This document shows, piece by piece, positions 62,729-64,000 of a stretch of 64,000 nt of DNA. The notes beneath the pieces were generated by a model, which saw only the letters and a program-made list of their open reading frames with translations, made no database searches and was not told the DNA's origin. Where the stretch lies: positions 26,801 to 90,800 of the forward strand of contig JAFIET010000005.1 of NCBI GenBank assembly GCA_020832405.1. Reading direction: 5' to 3'. Origin of the DNA: Balneolales bacterium. Its GTDB lineage: Bacteria > Bacteroidota > Rhodothermia > Balneolales > Cyclonatronaceae. The translations under genes and the position numbers were made by a program. The stretch's first letter is position 1; every line of letters begins with the position of its first letter.

Positions 62729-64000
62729 TCAGCGCTTCTGAAGCACAATCATGGTCATGTCGTCGTGCTGATGCGCGCCTGCGCTGAACCGCAGCACTTC
62801 CGCATGTACGGCTTCCAGAAGGCGTGCCGAGCCCAAAGGATTGCTCCGGTACAGGCTACCAGCAACTTCCGCCAGTTTTTTCTCGCCCAGTTGCTCCCGC
62901 GCCGGATTGAAGCTCTCGGCATAGCCATCGGTGAACAGTACGATGGCCTCACCGTTTTGCAGGGTGAATCGGCGGGTTTCCAGAAATACATCGAAAGCTG
63001 CCGGCCGCGCCATGCCCAGCGCGAAGCCGTTCGGCTGATGTACCTCCGCAGTGCCGGTTTGGGCATTGAGCAGCAGCAGCGGGTCGTGCCCGGCCCGCAC
63101 AAAGGTGAACTCGCCCGAGCGGGCATCCAGCACGCCGGCCAGCGCAGTGATGAACGTGCCGCGCGGGGAATTGGCATGGAACAGCCGGTTCACAATTTTT
63201 ATGATTTCAGCGACATCCCGGTGCTGATCCGCAACGGCCTGCAGGTAGCCTTTCAGCAGGGTCATAAAAAAGGCTGCTTTAACGCCCTTTCCGCTTACAT
63301 CAGCAATAACAACGAGGGTTCGGTGCTCATCCAGCGAAATAAAGTCGAAGTAATCGCCGCCCACCTCATAAGCGGTGTTGCAGCTTGCCGCAATGTCGAA
63401 GCCCGGTATATCGGGCTTCACGGAGGTGAGGAAAGAGTCGTGTACTTCGCGTGCCAGCTCAAACTCTTTTTCGATGCGCTTTTCGCGTGCGAGGCGCTTC
63501 AGGTATTCGGGCTCTACATCGGGCAGCTCGGTGAGCTCCGTTTTGCTACGCAGCCCCGCAATCGCCAGCAGGCCAAGTCCGCCTATCAGTCCCAGATTCA
63601 TCACAAGCGGGAGTACATCCGGCAGGTGCGGTGCGAAATAACTGTAGATGCTGTGATTGACCAGCACGAAAACGAAAATAGCAGTGATGGCGCTTAGGTT
63701 GTCGTAGCGTAAAAAGAGCAGCACGGGGATGCAGGCGAGCATCATTTTGTGAAGCAGCTCAAACCAGTACACAGGGTGATCCGGGGCAAGGCTCACGGAT
63801 GACAGGCCCAAAATGAGCAGCCCTGCTGCGGCCGCGGTACTGAGGCCCCGAAGCTTCAGCCATGAACCGGGGATGAGCAAAAAGAAGGTGCATAACAGCA
63901 CGGCAGTAAGCAGGGATTCGCCCGGCACGTAGAGCAGTGAAATGTTCCCGAAGGCACTCAAAATCGAATCCTGCTCCGGTGAAACCGACGGAGCGCTGAA
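62729..64000 (-). CDS. SpoIIE-type PP2C serine phosphatase with membrane sensor (5' end beyond window)
   Basis: A PPM phosphatase of the RsbU/SpoIIE type, which in many bacteria dephosphorylates anti-anti-sigma factors in partner-switching. The visible N-terminal 150 residues hold about five membrane helices. The catalytic part has EVGGDYFDFI, ADVSGKGVKAAFFM, RAGHDPLLL, FTDGYAES and HQHDDMTM, with the metal-binding Asp residues in place. A linker helix (KRIEKEFELAREVHDSFL) joins them. The frame stays open through the window edge without an ATG, so at least 13 more codons and the true start lie beyond it. Confidence 0.9.
   Translation of the reverse strand, partial: FSAPSVSPEQDSILSAFGNISLLYVPGESLLTAVLLCTFFLLIPGSWLKLRGLSTAAAAGLLILGLSSVSLAPDHPVYWFELLHKMMLACIPVLLFLRYDNLSAITAIFVFVLVNHSIYSYFAPHLPDVLPLVMNLGLIGGLGLLAIAGLRSKTELTELPDVEPEYLKRLAREKRIEKEFELAREVHDSFLTSVKPDIPGFDIAASCNTAYEVGGDYFDFISLDEHRTLVVIADVSGKGVKAAFFMTLLKGYLQAVADQHRDVAEIIKIVNRLFHANSPRGTFITALAGVLDARSGEFTFVRAGHDPLLLLNAQTGTAEVHQPNGFALGMARPAAFDVFLETRRFTLQNGEAIVLFTDGYAESFNPAREQLGEKKLAEVAGSLYRSNPLGSARLLEAVHAEVLRFSAGAHQHDDMTMIVLQKR

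Noticed and set aside
62576..63697. Open frame on the plus strand across the SpoIIE-type phosphatase (about 373 residues)
   Set aside because: Antisense to a gene with all phosphatase motifs; composition is that of a shadow frame.
1..64000. CRISPR arrays, insertion sequences, rRNA
   Set aside because: I saw no regularly spaced repeats, no transposase-like protein and no rRNA-like stretch.

Overview
The window looks like chromosomal core sequence from a Bacteroidetes-related bacterium, most likely of the Balneolota/Rhodothermota group and perhaps a salt-adapted one. I base this on the type IX secretion (T9SS) parts present (PorX, a GldE-like protein, PorD, a PorV-like barrel), on a 1,364-residue secreted protein that ends in the NYPNPFNPATQI-type sorting tail usual in these phyla, on a type III glutamine synthetase, on a menaquinone cluster, and on a large hybrid sensor kinase with a periplasmic beta-propeller. 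The species assignment is inference. I see no rRNA, tRNA, CRISPR array, insertion sequence or prophage.

Layout. 0-0.6 kb: hypC and the start of hypD ([NiFe]-hydrogenase maturation). 0.9-4.7 kb: exonuclease III, gltX, a YgjP-type metalloprotease and a SAM methyltransferase. 4.8-7.0 kb: a membrane-tethered ComEA-like protein followed by porX. 7.2-13.3 kb: an alpha/beta hydrolase, a GNAT enzyme, a peroxiredoxin-topA-hypothetical operon and an ArsR regulator. 13.7-17.2 kb: ssb, a gldE-like gene and purB. 17.3-20.7 kb: menA-menC-menE. 21-28.7 kb: glutamine synthetase III, the CotH/T9SS cargo protein and a lipoprotein isoaspartyl peptidase. 28.8-34.8 kb: an aspartate-rich protein, purine nucleoside phosphorylase, a DivIVA-like protein, two small membrane/coiled-coil proteins, MarC, hemolysin III and PorD. 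35-38 kb: a PorV-like barrel and a helix-hairpin-helix outer-membrane barrel. 38-49 kb: a GAF/fRMsr protein, the hybrid kinase, a membrane metallopeptidase, proline dehydrogenase, YraN, a GbsR regulator and an alanine-dehydrogenase-like enzyme. 49-57.6 kb: lipB-lipA, a sodium:solute symporter, an FmdB-like protein, and an operon of a pilin-like protein, a DUF3822-like protein, rsmD, coaD and an aminotransferase, then a TPMT-like methyltransferase. 57.7-62 kb: a mixed patch with HigBA, a peptidase, a MATE transporter, an orphan MNT nucleotidyltransferase and HicAB with a shortened toxin. 62-64 kb: a DUF4112 protein and a SpoIIE-type phosphatase running off the edge.

How they fit together. The strongest theme is the cell envelope: four T9SS-associated genes lie scattered through the window with at least one clear cargo. 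A second theme is helix-hairpin-helix (ComEA-type) DNA-binding modules in two envelope settings, one on an inner-membrane anchor beside porX and one fused to a large outer-membrane beta-barrel beside a PorV-like protein. That second pairing is my best candidate for an incompletely described system, possibly DNA uptake or DNA binding at the outer membrane; the function is a hypothesis. Most other genes are ordinary housekeeping. Several carry small oddities worth checking: an FmdB protein without its zinc cysteines, a peroxiredoxin with an altered active-site motif, a pseudo-receiver in the hybrid kinase and a truncated HicA.
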